Origin: Komarekiella atlantica HA4396-MV6
GTDB lineage: Bacteria; Cyanobacteriota; Cyanobacteriia; Cyanobacteriales; Nostocaceae
DNA length: 46,042 bases
Assembly (NCBI GenBank): GCA_019359395.1
Contig: JAHHHK010000046.1
Coordinates: forward strand, 1 to 46,042
Direction of reading: 5' to 3'
Numbering within the stretch: the first letter of the stretch is position 1; each line of letters begins with the position of its first letter. Made by a program: the position numbers and the translations under genes. This document shows, in pieces, positions 8,319 to 16,921 of this stretch. Below the pieces are notes generated by a model, which was not told the DNA's origin, ran no database searches, and worked only from the letters and a program-made list of their open reading frames with translations.

Positions 8319-8774
8319 GAAAATATTCTGATATTACATAAAACATCTGTAGTATAAAGAGTAGCTACTCAGTAAATGTAAAGTTTTATAAATAATCTAT
8401 ATATATAGTTGTAATTTTTAGTTATAAAAAGTAGGAAGAGTAAAAACGTTAGCTGCAAAAGCTAGTCTCTATGAAAGCTTCCTCTGCACCGTATATCAGG
8501 GGACAATAAATTATGATGCTGACACGTGAGAGAGATTTGCTTATGCACCAATTAATTTAAGCTAGAGGCTTGAATAAATTCAGACTTCAGTGATATGTAG
8601 TCAGAATCGTTAATAAGTCTTAGTTTAGATGGTGAATTTAACTCCTGCGCTTTGGTTTTATTTTCTCAGCCTTTGAAATTGTTTATCGAAGTTGACGCCC
8701 CTGCATCCCCAGCTCTTTTCCTCCTTGGAACTAAGCAAGAGAAGGAGGTCGCCCACAGCGACATTAGAAAGACT
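8319..8774. other. Intergenic region between convergent kinase and nblA
   Basis: No gene is supported. A 12-bp palindrome GAGTAGCTACTC lies near 8359. An inverted repeat of CCTCCTT with AAGGAGG occurs around 8720-8750, just downstream of the nblA stop, and may be an nblA 3' hairpin, but no T-tract is seen. Confidence 0.4.
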
Positions 8775-8972
8775 CTATGCCATAGTGGAGCCGGAATCTA
8801 AGCCCCACTGGTGCTTGAGAAGCTCCTGATAAGTTGCCTCGCGCACGACCATTTGCTCATAAAGCTTGACTAAAAAGTCTTTAGCTTGGTCATGGCTCAT
8901 GTGTTGCACCTGAGTGGCAAATGAGCGGATGCTGAATTGCTGTTCCAAGGATAATTCAATTGGTTGACTCAT
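8775..8972 (-). CDS. nblA: Phycobilisome degradation protein NblA
   Basis: A 65-aa protein matching the NblA family along its whole length: LSLEQQFSIRSF, QVQHMS, FLVKLYEQMVVRE, and LLKHQWGL near the end. NblA is a small helical adaptor that binds phycobiliproteins and the Clp chaperone to trigger phycobilisome breakdown under nitrogen or sulfur starvation and during heterocyst formation. The ATG at 8972 is chosen because the family begins at this Met and a CGGAG ribosome-binding site lies just upstream; the frame extends to 8993 but without support. The gene is monocistronic with a long structured upstream region. Confidence 0.95.
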   Translation of the reverse strand: MSQPIELSLEQQFSIRSFATQVQHMSHDQAKDFLVKLYEQMVVREATYQELLKHQWGLDSGSTMA

Positions 8973-9013
8973 AATTAACTCCGAAAAAAACAACGCGTAA
9001 AGGTGATATCACT

Positions 9014-9054
9014 CACAGAAGTCCAAACGTGATTAAGATTTGGACTTTTCTGTG
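9014..9054 (-). promoter_or_regulatory. Hairpin in the nblA upstream/leader region
   Basis: Forty bases upstream of the nblA ATG, CACAGAA-GTCCAAA (9014-9027) pairs with TTTGGAC (9039-9045) and TTCTGTG (9048-9054), 14 bp with a 2-base bulge. A second smaller stem (CCACA with TGTGG) lies near 9108-9126. nblA is known to be induced by nitrogen stress through NtcA in related cyanobacteria; I do not see a perfect GTA-N8-TAC site here. The rest of 9055-9500 holds no supported gene, only overlapping minus-strand ORFs of unlikely composition. Confidence 0.45.
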
Positions 9055-9502
9055 TCCCACATTTGTTCTTCCGTATTAAGAAAGATAACAAGTGTTTGAC
9101 AGGTTGCCCACATCCTAAGTGTGGACTTTTTTTGATTTGAGTTCTTGCACCTGACTCTACTGATATATATCCCAAGTCCATTAGAGCGATTTCGGGAAAA
9201 TTTAGGATTTGTAAACTCAGGCTGTAACTCCCTTCTTAACTCTCTACCTCTGTAAACCTCTCTTAAAAAGACAGGTTCAGCTAATGTTCCCCTTGTAGGA
9301 GAAAGGGAAATATAAGGTATTAAACGTGCATTATATTCGCCATACCTCATAAGGTGCAAGAAGTCAATTCACCAATTTATATAAATTTAGCCTCCAAAAT
9401 TATCTAAGGAGGCTAAAAATATTTGTATCAAGTTGTAAAGAAGAAAAATGCTCAGGCTGAACAAATTGCTGAGTATATCTACCGGATTTGTCCTTTGTCT
9501 TA

Positions 9503-9592
9503 CCCTACGGGTTCGCTCTTAGCGTTCTCGTAGAGTAGCCGCTAAGGCGTCTATGTCATTCGTCCTTCATCCAGTAGCTAATAACTAATGAC
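9503..9592. repeat. GC-rich palindromic repeat plus 7-bp STRR array
   Basis: A GC-rich block at 9503-9551 contains interlocking inverted repeats (CTTAGCG 9518-9524 with CGCTAAG 9540-9546; CTACG with CGTAG). It is followed by a short array of ACTAATG-like heptamers at about 9572-9592 that runs into the stop codon of the PP2C gene. This combination recurs at 12140-12267. Confidence 0.65.
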
Positions 9593-10326
9593 TATTGACT
9601 ATCTTCAAGTGAGACAATGACAACTGTGATGTTATCGTGTCCACCTTCTTCTTTAGCAGCCTCAATTAGAGAAAGAGCAGCTTTATCAACCCAAGGCGTG
9701 TCTTGGAGGTGGCCAGCAATCTTTTGATTGACAAGTTCTTCTGTCAAACCATCACTGCATAATAGCAAGCGATCGCCAACTTTTACATCCAATGGTTGCA
9801 AATCAATCTGATGCAGGTCTTCACGCCCCAAACAGCGCGATAATACATGACGAAAAGGATGAATCCGTGCTTCATCTGTAGTAATGTCACCAATTTTGAT
9901 CGCCCGTGCCACCCAAGTATGGTCTTCTGTTACTTGCTCTAATTGCGACTCTCGGAAGCGGTACAGCCGCGAATCGCCAACATGAGCGCACCAAGGAGCT
10001 TCTGGGGCACGAAAAATTACCACTACAATCGTTGTACCCATATCAGCGCGTTCAGGATGATTTTGCTGATCCTGTAAAATTGCTTCATTGGCCCCCCACA
10101 AAGCTTGCTCTAGCAACTCTTGGGAAGATTTAGAAGATTGCCAATGCGCGACCAAATACGTCTGAATTTCTTGAGTTGCAATGCGACTTGCTTCTTCACC
10201 TCCCGCATGACCGCCCATTCCATCGGCAACAATGAAAAATCGCCCTTCTGGGTCGATATAATAAGCATCTTGATTATTAGAACGAATAAGTCCCGGATCA
10301 CTGGAACCCGTGAAATTAAGTTTCAT
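9592..10326 (-). CDS. PP2C-type Ser/Thr protein phosphatase
   Basis: A 244-aa single-domain PPM/PP2C phosphatase that removes phosphate from Ser/Thr using two or three Mg/Mn ions. The metal-binding residues are all visible: D20 (NNQDA), D35-G36 (VADGMGGHAGG), D192 (CSDGLTE) and D231 (GGHDN), plus the DMGTT and HVGDSRLY motifs. No membrane segment is present. It lies 17 bases downstream of the UbiB-like gene on the same strand, so the two are probably cotranscribed. In cyanobacteria proteins of this size include the PII phosphatase PphA; I cannot tell whether this is that orthologue or a general partner of the Hanks kinases nearby. Its stop codon lies at the edge of a repeat array. Confidence 0.93.
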   Translation of the reverse strand: MKLNFTGSSDPGLIRSNNQDAYYIDPEGRFFIVADGMGGHAGGEEASRIATQEIQTYLVAHWQSSKSSQELLEQALWGANEAILQDQQNHPERADMGTTIVVVIFRAPEAPWCAHVGDSRLYRFRESQLEQVTEDHTWVARAIKIGDITTDEARIHPFRHVLSRCLGREDLHQIDLQPLDVKVGDRLLLCSDGLTEELVNQKIAGHLQDTPWVDKAALSLIEAAKEEGGHDNITVVIVSLEDSQ

Positions 10327-10343
10327 AAATTTTTCTTCAACAA

Positions 10344-12029
10344 TTAATACATCCGATCGTAACGGTCAAGGCGTAAAAGTAGTCGGATCAGGATCACTGA
10401 AAGCCCTGCTGCAATTAAACCAGGCACTAGTGCCCACCATACATAATTGTTAACCACTAAAATCGTAGCTGAAAGTGTGAAACCACTGATTAACAGAGCA
10501 TAACTTATTGAAAGCTGAATACTGCTCTGCCGTCGTAGCAGGCGTTCTGTTTCTATAGACCGAACGCGAACGCGTACATCTCCCCGCTCTAGTTTGTCTA
10601 GTGTATCTTCTAATCTACGTGGCAGTCCAAATGCGCTACTACTTACCTGAACTGCTTGGCGACTTAATTCATTGAGAAAGCTATTCCCCTCAGAACCATT
10701 CATATTGGTCATAAGCTGCATTGCATATGGTTGGGCAACTTCCATAAAGTTAAATTCTGGATCTAGACCTTTGCCTACCCCCTCTAGGGTGGAAAAGGCT
10801 CGCATTACAAAAGTGAAGGTTGCTGGAAATCTAAATGGCTGATTATAAGCTATTTCGTAAAGGTCGTCACTAATTGCTGCGACTGATTGATTCTCAAAAG
10901 GCTTATCCATGAAATTGTCCAGCATATACTGGACAGAACGCCGCACAGGGCCCATATCATCTACTGGTGCGATCGCTCCTAAATTGATGAGAGACTGGAC
11001 AACGCGATCGCCATCTTTTTGAGCAATACCAAACAGTGTTTCCATCAGTCCTTCACGCACGTTGGACTTAATCCGCCCCATCATGCCGAAATCGTAGAAT
11101 ATCAAAGAACCATCGGGGCTGACGGCAATATTACCTGGATGAGGATCAGCATGGAAGAAGCCACTATTGAGCAACTGTAGCAAATACGCTTGAGCGCCCT
11201 GACGAGCAATTACCTTACGATCCAAACCCGCAGCCTCTAAAGCTTCGTATTGGCTAATTTTAATCCCAGGAACATACTCCAAGGTCAGCACGCGAGAAGT
11301 GGTGTAACGCCAGTAAACTCTTGGAACTTTCACCCAGTCGTAGCCACGAAAGTTACGGCGAAAAGTATCGGCGTTACGACCTTCATTAAGATAATCAATC
11401 TCTTCCCAAAGAATACGGCAACACTCTTCGTAAATACCTATCCAATCTCGCCCTCTTCCCCATTTAGGATGATTTTGAAAGTAGCGGGTAATTCCTTTGA
11501 GAATCTGTAAATCTATTTCAAATAACTTCTTCAATCCTGGACGCTGCACCTTAACAACAACTAATTCTCCAGTGTGCAGAACAGCTTTGTGTACTTGACC
11601 CAAACTAGCAGCAGCTAACGGAATAGGTTCAAAACTCTGAAACAGTTCAGGAATTTTTTTACCTAGTTCCTTTTCAATAGTTGTTTCTACTTGCTCATAG
11701 CTAAATGCTGGCACTTTGTCTTGTAGCTTGGCCAACTCTTCTACATATTCAATAGGGAATATGTCAGCACGGGTAGAAAACAATTGTCCGACTTTGATAA
11801 AGGTTGGCCCTAAGTCTAGTAGGGTACTGCGAATCCAGACTGCTTGGGCTTTGCGTCTTGCAGCTTGCTTTACCTCAGTCACACCACCCGTGTAACTCCA
11901 ATTTTTGTTGTACAGCCAAAGCTTGAACAATAAGGTCAAGACAAAAGACCAAATGTCTACAAACCGCCGTCTATTAGAGTAATTTTCCCGATTCCAACGG
12001 TATGCCTTATCTGAATAACCTGTTTCCAT
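10344..12029 (-). CDS. AarF/ABC1/UbiB-family atypical kinase
   Basis: A 561-aa membrane-associated atypical kinase/ATPase; the family supports quinone or other lipid metabolism, and plant relatives (ABC1K) work in plastoglobules and thylakoids. Visible family marks: KVGQ at 79-82, the Ala-rich loop AAASLGQVH (139-147), K160 in VVVKVQRPG, HADPHPGN (293-300) and DFGMMG (313-318). Two hydrophobic helices close the protein (about 515-552), and a hydrophobic stretch is also present near 26-40. Length is typical for cyanobacterial members, several of which occur per genome, so no specific name is given. It is likely the first gene of a pair with the PP2C phosphatase downstream. Confidence 0.92.
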   Translation of the reverse strand: METGYSDKAYRWNRENYSNRRRFVDIWSFVLTLLFKLWLYNKNWSYTGGVTEVKQAARRKAQAVWIRSTLLDLGPTFIKVGQLFSTRADIFPIEYVEELAKLQDKVPAFSYEQVETTIEKELGKKIPELFQSFEPIPLAAASLGQVHKAVLHTGELVVVKVQRPGLKKLFEIDLQILKGITRYFQNHPKWGRGRDWIGIYEECCRILWEEIDYLNEGRNADTFRRNFRGYDWVKVPRVYWRYTTSRVLTLEYVPGIKISQYEALEAAGLDRKVIARQGAQAYLLQLLNSGFFHADPHPGNIAVSPDGSLIFYDFGMMGRIKSNVREGLMETLFGIAQKDGDRVVQSLINLGAIAPVDDMGPVRRSVQYMLDNFMDKPFENQSVAAISDDLYEIAYNQPFRFPATFTFVMRAFSTLEGVGKGLDPEFNFMEVAQPYAMQLMTNMNGSEGNSFLNELSRQAVQVSSSAFGLPRRLEDTLDKLERGDVRVRVRSIETERLLRRQSSIQLSISYALLISGFTLSATILVVNNYVWWALVPGLIAAGLSVILIRLLLRLDRYDRMY

Positions 12030-12139
12030 ATGCTTTGCTTACCGTTGGTTTGTAACTGAAATCACCTAGAAGAAAAAACACTCTGATTCCTAAACTGTTT
12101 TTGCTCAAGTGTCATCTGTCATTGTTTCCCCAAACTTCT

Positions 12140-12267
12140 ATTTGCCGAAAGCCGGCGCACCCAAGCGCTTCTCGCAGGGTGCGCTTCTAACGTCGCTAGC
12201 GCTGTCTCACGGCAGAAGCGTCTACGGACATCTCTGTTTGTCCATAACTAATGACTAATGACTAAAT
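12140..12267. repeat. GC-rich palindromic repeat plus STRR array
   Basis: A GC-rich block with GCGCACCC (12155-12162) and its complement GGGTGCGC (12177-12184) is followed by an ACTAATG heptamer array at 12244-12267. It sits between the UbiB-like gene and the gene upstream of it and has the same organisation as 9503-9592. Confidence 0.65.
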
Positions 12268-12597
12268 TTATGCAGAAGTTCTGCGATGATGTTGTAATTC
12301 TGTTCGCAGCAGAGCAATTTCTGCTCTTAATTCATCAATATCTGCTTGCAAATCAACTGAAGTGGAACTGGGTTGCCCAGTAGTACCTTTAGTAGTTTGA
12401 CCTGCATTGGCTGTTTCTGCTGCGCGATTTGCCCGCTCTAAGACTTCATCTGTAAACTGACGCAGTTGCTCTCTAGCTTCAGCATCAAATTTTCCCAGAT
12501 CACTTAAAGCATCTGTCAAAGCGACCTCTAGTCGCTCATTAATCACTTCTGCTACTGCTCTGCCTACAAAAAAGGCTTGCACAAGGGGGTTACTCAT
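12268..12597 (-). CDS. Conserved cyanobacterial protein, helical (109 aa)
   Basis: A 109-aa protein with an N-terminal conserved block (MSNPLVQAFFVGRAVAEVI), a helical middle rich in Glu/Ala/Arg, a Thr/Ser/Gly-rich hinge (about 65-80) and a C-terminal coiled coil (DIDELRAEIALLRTELQ). It recalls the cyanobacterial family listed as DUF6825 and, in general shape, phasin-like small helical proteins; the family name is from memory. The function is unknown. It is upstream of and co-oriented with the UbiB-like gene, but 240 bases with a repeat separate them. Confidence 0.75.
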   Translation of the reverse strand: MSNPLVQAFFVGRAVAEVINERLEVALTDALSDLGKFDAEAREQLRQFTDEVLERANRAAETANAGQTTKGTTGQPSSTSVDLQADIDELRAEIALLRTELQHHRRTSA

Positions 12598-12942
12598 AAA
12601 TTTTTGTTACGCTTGTCCGCAAGAGAATTATAACTTGCCCGTATGCATTGCGGCTTCTACTGTAGAGCTAGAAATTTGGTGTTGCAGACTTTTTAGTATA
12701 GATAGCATTCTTTACCACTTAATAAGCAATTAAAGGCAAAATCAAACTTATAATGTGGTAATTACGGTTATATATGGGAAATTTGTCGTAATTTCAGAAC
12801 ATTAAGTTTTATTACTGAGGGTACAAGGTAGTATCGACACTAAGCAGTACAGTAGTGACTTGTTGCGCTATCACTTACTTCTACAGTTTGACAATTATTT
12901 TTAATTAAAGTTAAGTATTTAAAAAATATTAAAAACAAATAA
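12598..12942. other. Divergent intergenic region
   Basis: 345 AT-rich bases between two divergently transcribed genes, so it should hold both promoters. A weak AGTGA...TCACT inverted repeat lies near 12850-12880. No gene, RNA or clear operator is recognised. Confidence 0.4.
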
Positions 12943-14340
12943 ATGGATCTTTTGACGCTGATATTAATACCTTTTTTAGTAGGTATCTTTACTAACAGAG
13001 TAGATGCGCTTTTAATAGCTTCTTCTGTTGAAAATGTTTTGAAGCGCCTGCATCATAATGACAAGCAAGTCAATCATGATCTGGAAAAAATACTTAAACT
13101 TTGTTTCCTCTCGGCACTCCAAACTATTGCTATAGAATGTCATAAAGAACTAAGCAAATTATCTCCTGTGCAGCGCTACCGAGCAGTAATTATTTACCCA
13201 CCAGAGCACCGGGATGAACTTCAATGGCTAGACCGAAAGCTGAAGCAGCTTGTTAAAGAGCTAAAACATGTCAAGCAGGCAAAATACGTTGACATACCAT
13301 TTAAATCCTTAGATGAAATTGCATCACTGCTAACTTCAGAAAGTCAGCTATTGGAAGCAGGCGTTCAAGCAGTAAAGGAAAAACTCATAGCAGAAGCGCT
13401 TAATGAGGAATTTATAACTGAATGCTATGCAGCCAAGGTTAAGACAGTTTTATTTGAAAAAGTGCGCGACAACTTTACTTCTGAGATCAAGCATAATCCA
13501 GTTATCCGCGATATTTTTGAAGTCAATTTACTAAGCAATATCAATATAAATTTAGCAAAACAGAAATTAAAAACTCAAGATTTAGAAGAATCTTGGTGTT
13601 CATATCAAACATCACAATTGCCGCAGCCATCTGAAGCCAGGCGCAAAGTTAAGCTAGAGTTAGACATTGAAAATCTAGATGCAGCGCGCTTAGAAGTGAT
13701 TATTCAGCATCTCCAGAAACTTTTGGATGATGGTTCAATAAGACTACGAAGAATTGAGGAAGGTTGTATGGAGCTAGTTTTTGATGGTTCCCAAAAAGGT
13801 CTTGAGAAACTTGATGCTCTTTTTAAATCAGGTCAATTGACAGAAATATTAGGTATTCCTGTACAAGATGTGTTGGGTGTAGATTCTGATTTTGGATTAA
13901 GTAAAACAGCAGTTAACTTAAGCCAATGGCTGCAAAATATGATTGAAGCAGGTTGGCAGACAGTAGAAGAGGTTTTGGGCGAAACAGACAAATTAGTGTT
14001 TGCTAGAAGTGGTACTGGTGATCAAGGAGTTTTACGAGCACAGCAGATTGATTTAGAAATGCAAGCGATCGCTAACTCATTAGCTTTGGTTGTTGCTGTC
14101 CAGCCAAAAGCAGATCAGGAAAGAGACATACGTTTACAAGTGTATCCAATTAGCAGTAAAACTCTGCCACAAGGTCTTAAATGCATTGTGCTTGATATCT
14201 CAGGCCAGAACCTTTTAGAAGTTCAAGCCAAAAATACTAATAAGAGTATTCAACTAAATATTAGTGGCAAACCTGGAGAGCAATTTAGCGTGCAAATTCA
14301 GTTGGGTGATGCTAATACTGTGCGGAATTTTGTGATTTAA
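12943..14340 (+). CDS. Membrane-anchored DUF1822-type protein, partner of the CHAT kinase
   Basis: A 465-aa protein. Residues 2-17 are a hydrophobic anchor (LLTLILIPFLVGIF). Residues 28-225 are helical and charged, without motifs I know. Residues about 236-312 form an alpha/beta unit (LDAARLEVIIQHL, GSIRLRRIEEGCMELVFDG, LFKSGQLTEILGIPVQDV) that resembles small ferredoxin-like modules, such as the TRADD-N type, found next to conflict-system proteins; this is inference. Residues about 322-465 match the cyanobacterial DUF1822 layout: LSQWLQNMIEAGWQTVEE, a middle strand block, and an end on FSVQIQLGD...FVI. It ends 20 bases before the CHAT gene, so the two form an operon. It is probably a sensor or scaffold. 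No enzyme site is visible. Confidence 0.75.
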   Translation: MDLLTLILIPFLVGIFTNRVDALLIASSVENVLKRLHHNDKQVNHDLEKILKLCFLSALQTIAIECHKELSKLSPVQRYRAVIIYPPEHRDELQWLDRKLKQLVKELKHVKQAKYVDIPFKSLDEIASLLTSESQLLEAGVQAVKEKLIAEALNEEFITECYAAKVKTVLFEKVRDNFTSEIKHNPVIRDIFEVNLLSNININLAKQKLKTQDLEESWCSYQTSQLPQPSEARRKVKLELDIENLDAARLEVIIQHLQKLLDDGSIRLRRIEEGCMELVFDGSQKGLEKLDALFKSGQLTEILGIPVQDVLGVDSDFGLSKTAVNLSQWLQNMIEAGWQTVEEVLGETDKLVFARSGTGDQGVLRAQQIDLEMQAIANSLALVVAVQPKADQERDIRLQVYPISSKTLPQGLKCIVLDISGQNLLEVQAKNTNKSIQLNISGKPGEQFSVQIQLGDANTVRNFVI

Positions 14341-14360
14341 CTGCCTGCAAGGGGTCGGCA

Positions 14361-16739
14361 ATGGGCAAGTTAGTTGTAATTAATTTAGTAGAAGGAAATT
14401 TTGAGAGCGGTTTTTCTGTCTCCTTGCAGATTTGGACGGAAGGCGATCGCCAGTGGATTGCTGCTGCAAAGGGAAAACTGCCTTCAGCACCAGAGTTGCA
14501 TAAACACTATACCTATTGGCAATCACATTATCGCAGCCATGTATCAGGCAGATATTCTGCTCGAATGGGCGTCACGGGAGGTACTGACGCTTCTATCATT
14601 GATGAAATCAAAAGAGCTAGCAAACAGTTAAAGTCAAGTCTTAATAATTGGTTAAAAGCAGACTCTAATTTTAGTCCGATCCGCGAAAAACTTTTCCAAA
14701 GCCTGAAGGACGAATCTGAGGAAATTCGGGTCATATTTGAGACTGAAAATCCAGAATTGCAGCGTTTACCTTGGCATCTCTGGGATGATTTTTTTAAGCA
14801 TTATCATCGGGCTGAGGTTGCTTTGTCTTTACCAGTGAAAAAAGGACAAATAGCGACTACCAAAGGTCAAGTCAAAATCTTAGCAGTTTTCGGTAGAGAC
14901 ACCAGAATTAATACCAAAACAGACTGGGAAATGTTGGTAAAACAGTTAGCCGAAAACTCAAACGCCTGCTTGATCCATTTAGATAAACCGAGCTTAGAGT
15001 ATTTATGTGACCAGATTGATGAGCATAAACCACAAATACTTTTCTTTGCAGGTCACACCCGTAGCGAAGAAGACGCAGAGAGTGGTTTTATTGACCTTAA
15101 TAACGAGGACAGTATAACGATTGACGATTTAGAACCTGATTTGAGAAAAGCTGTTAAACGCGGTTTGCAATTAGCAATTTTTAACTCCTGTGATGGGTTG
15201 GGAATAGCGCGGCAATTGGCCCAGTTGCACGTCCCAAATATCATAGTTATGCGAGAGCCTGTACCGGATGAAGTAGCACAGAAGTTTTTGCAGCGTTTTC
15301 TTGAAGCATTTGCTTCAGGAAAGCCTTTACACCTTGCGGTGCGGAGAGCAAGAGAAAGGATAAATCGTTTAGAGAATAAATTTCCTGGTGCTACTTGGTT
15401 GCCAATGACTTTTCAAAATCCGGCAGAAGTACCACTAACTTGGCGATCGCTTGGCGGTATCGAAATTAAAAAGCAATCTAATCAAAACAATGTAGCAGGC
15501 CTGGAGTCAGAAACAGAGAATACAAGTCAGATTGCTTGGTTAGAAACTGTACTTCCTGGTTTTTCGTCAACAACATCACCGCCAAAGGTACAAACTGTCG
15601 TAATTACTTGTAGCAAAAGACATGAGAATCACTTTAGCAATCGTTTTTGCATCTACTGTGGTGAGGCTTTAACTCAGCCGTCGATAGTACAAAGCTTCTC
15701 ACCTACTTGTAGCAGAGGCCATAAAAATCCTCCTGATAATACCTTTTGTTCACACTGTGGTGAATTTTTGCAACGGGCATCTACTTTAATTGAGCATAAT
15801 ACCCAGCTATCATCACCAACAGTAGAGTCAAAAGCAACACCAACAATGATTGGTAATTCTATTAATTCGGAGGTTTCTAATACAGGAAAGTCTGCGGTAA
15901 TAGGGAGTATCTTGAAAGGACGCTATAAAATTACTAAAGTCCTTGGTGCTGGTGGATTTGGAAATACTTTTATTGCAGAAGATATGGATTTACCCGGCAA
16001 CCCTCCCTGTGTCGTTAAGCAACTTAGACCTGCACAGACAGAGCCAAAAGTTTTGCAGATAGCAAGAAGATTGTTTGAATCTGAGGCAGAAGTCCAGTAC
16101 AGGTTAGGAAACCACGACCAGATACCTGGCATCTTTGCTCACTTTGAGGAAAATCAGGAGTTCTATTTAGTTCAAGAATTTATTGATGGTCATAGCCTGG
16201 ATCAAGAACTCACTCCTGGAAAGCCGTTACCTGAAATTCAGGTGATTGCTATTTTATACGACATTTTAAAAGTGCTAGAGTTTGTCCACCAGCACAATGT
16301 AATCCACCGCGATATTAAGCCCTCAAATTTTATCAGAGGTAAACAAGACCAAAAATTAGTTTTGATTGACTTTGGTGCTGTGAAGCAAATTGAACAGACA
16401 ACTACTGGTGAATCACTTAGTACAGTTGTTATTGGTACTCGTGGTTACATGCCGAGTGAACAAGTCCGAGGTAAGCCAAGATTTAGCAGCGATATATATG
16501 CTGCGGGGATAATTGGTATCCAAGCGCTAACAGGCTTTTATCCCACTCAATTGAAAGAAGACCCATACACTGGAGAAATTCTCTGGCAACACCAAGCCGA
16601 AGTTAGTGATGAGGTAGCAGCTATTTTAGACAAGATGGTACGCTATGACTTCAGGGAAAGATATCAGTCGGCTGCGGAAGTTTTACAAGCTTTAGAGGAT
16701 ACGTACAGAATTGTGATAGCAAATTCTACCTCTGCTTAA
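14361..16739 (+). CDS. CHAT protease - double zinc ribbon - Ser/Thr kinase fusion
   Basis: A 792-aa multidomain protein, preceded by an AAGGGG ribosome-binding site. Residues about 120-360 are a CHAT caspase-like protease: H232 in FFAGHTR and C277 in FNSCDG form the expected His/Cys dyad, followed by the typical FLEAFASGKPLHLAVRRAR and TWLPM. Residues 417-466 are two zinc ribbons (C417, H421, C430, C433; C450, H454, C463, C466). Residues about 520-780 are a Hanks kinase: LGAGGFG, K553, HRDIKPSN (649-656), DFG (670-672) and the SEQ end of the activation loop. All catalytic residues are present. So one chain can in principle both cleave and phosphorylate proteins. With the membrane DUF1822 protein upstream it looks like a signalling or abortive-infection/cell-death unit; that role is inference. 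Confidence 0.93.
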   Translation: MGKLVVINLVEGNFESGFSVSLQIWTEGDRQWIAAAKGKLPSAPELHKHYTYWQSHYRSHVSGRYSARMGVTGGTDASIIDEIKRASKQLKSSLNNWLKADSNFSPIREKLFQSLKDESEEIRVIFETENPELQRLPWHLWDDFFKHYHRAEVALSLPVKKGQIATTKGQVKILAVFGRDTRINTKTDWEMLVKQLAENSNACLIHLDKPSLEYLCDQIDEHKPQILFFAGHTRSEEDAESGFIDLNNEDSITIDDLEPDLRKAVKRGLQLAIFNSCDGLGIARQLAQLHVPNIIVMREPVPDEVAQKFLQRFLEAFASGKPLHLAVRRARERINRLENKFPGATWLPMTFQNPAEVPLTWRSLGGIEIKKQSNQNNVAGLESETENTSQIAWLETVLPGFSSTTSPPKVQTVVITCSKRHENHFSNRFCIYCGEALTQPSIVQSFSPTCSRGHKNPPDNTFCSHCGEFLQRASTLIEHNTQLSSPTVESKATPTMIGNSINSEVSNTGKSAVIGSILKGRYKITKVLGAGGFGNTFIAEDMDLPGNPPCVVKQLRPAQTEPKVLQIARRLFESEAEVQYRLGNHDQIPGIFAHFEENQEFYLVQEFIDGHSLDQELTPGKPLPEIQVIAILYDILKVLEFVHQHNVIHRDIKPSNFIRGKQDQKLVLIDFGAVKQIEQTTTGESLSTVVIGTRGYMPSEQVRGKPRFSSDIYAAGIIGIQALTGFYPTQLKEDPYTGEILWQHQAEVSDEVAAILDKMVRYDFRERYQSAAEVLQALEDTYRIVIANSTSA

Positions 16740-16921
16740 TCAACAATTATGTCTGAATTGAAATCACTGTTTAAAGGTTTTAAATTCTAGATGAACTAAT
16801 AAATTTTTGACTTGCTACTGTCATGTTAGCCAGGATATTTGATTCAGCACAATTCGCTAATTCTTCTCCCTATAAAGTGTATATTAAACAATTTAATACT
16901 AATTTTTGTAACTGTTAACTA

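Noticed and set aside
8500-8570. Short ORF starting MMLTRERDLL between the kinase and nblA
   Set aside because: Only about 15 codons with no independent support.
9033-9359. 108-aa minus-strand ORF upstream of nblA
   Set aside because: It runs through the hairpin-rich leader region, has Arg/Tyr/Asn-rich low-quality composition, overlaps another ORF in a different frame and resembles translated repeat sequence rather than a protein.
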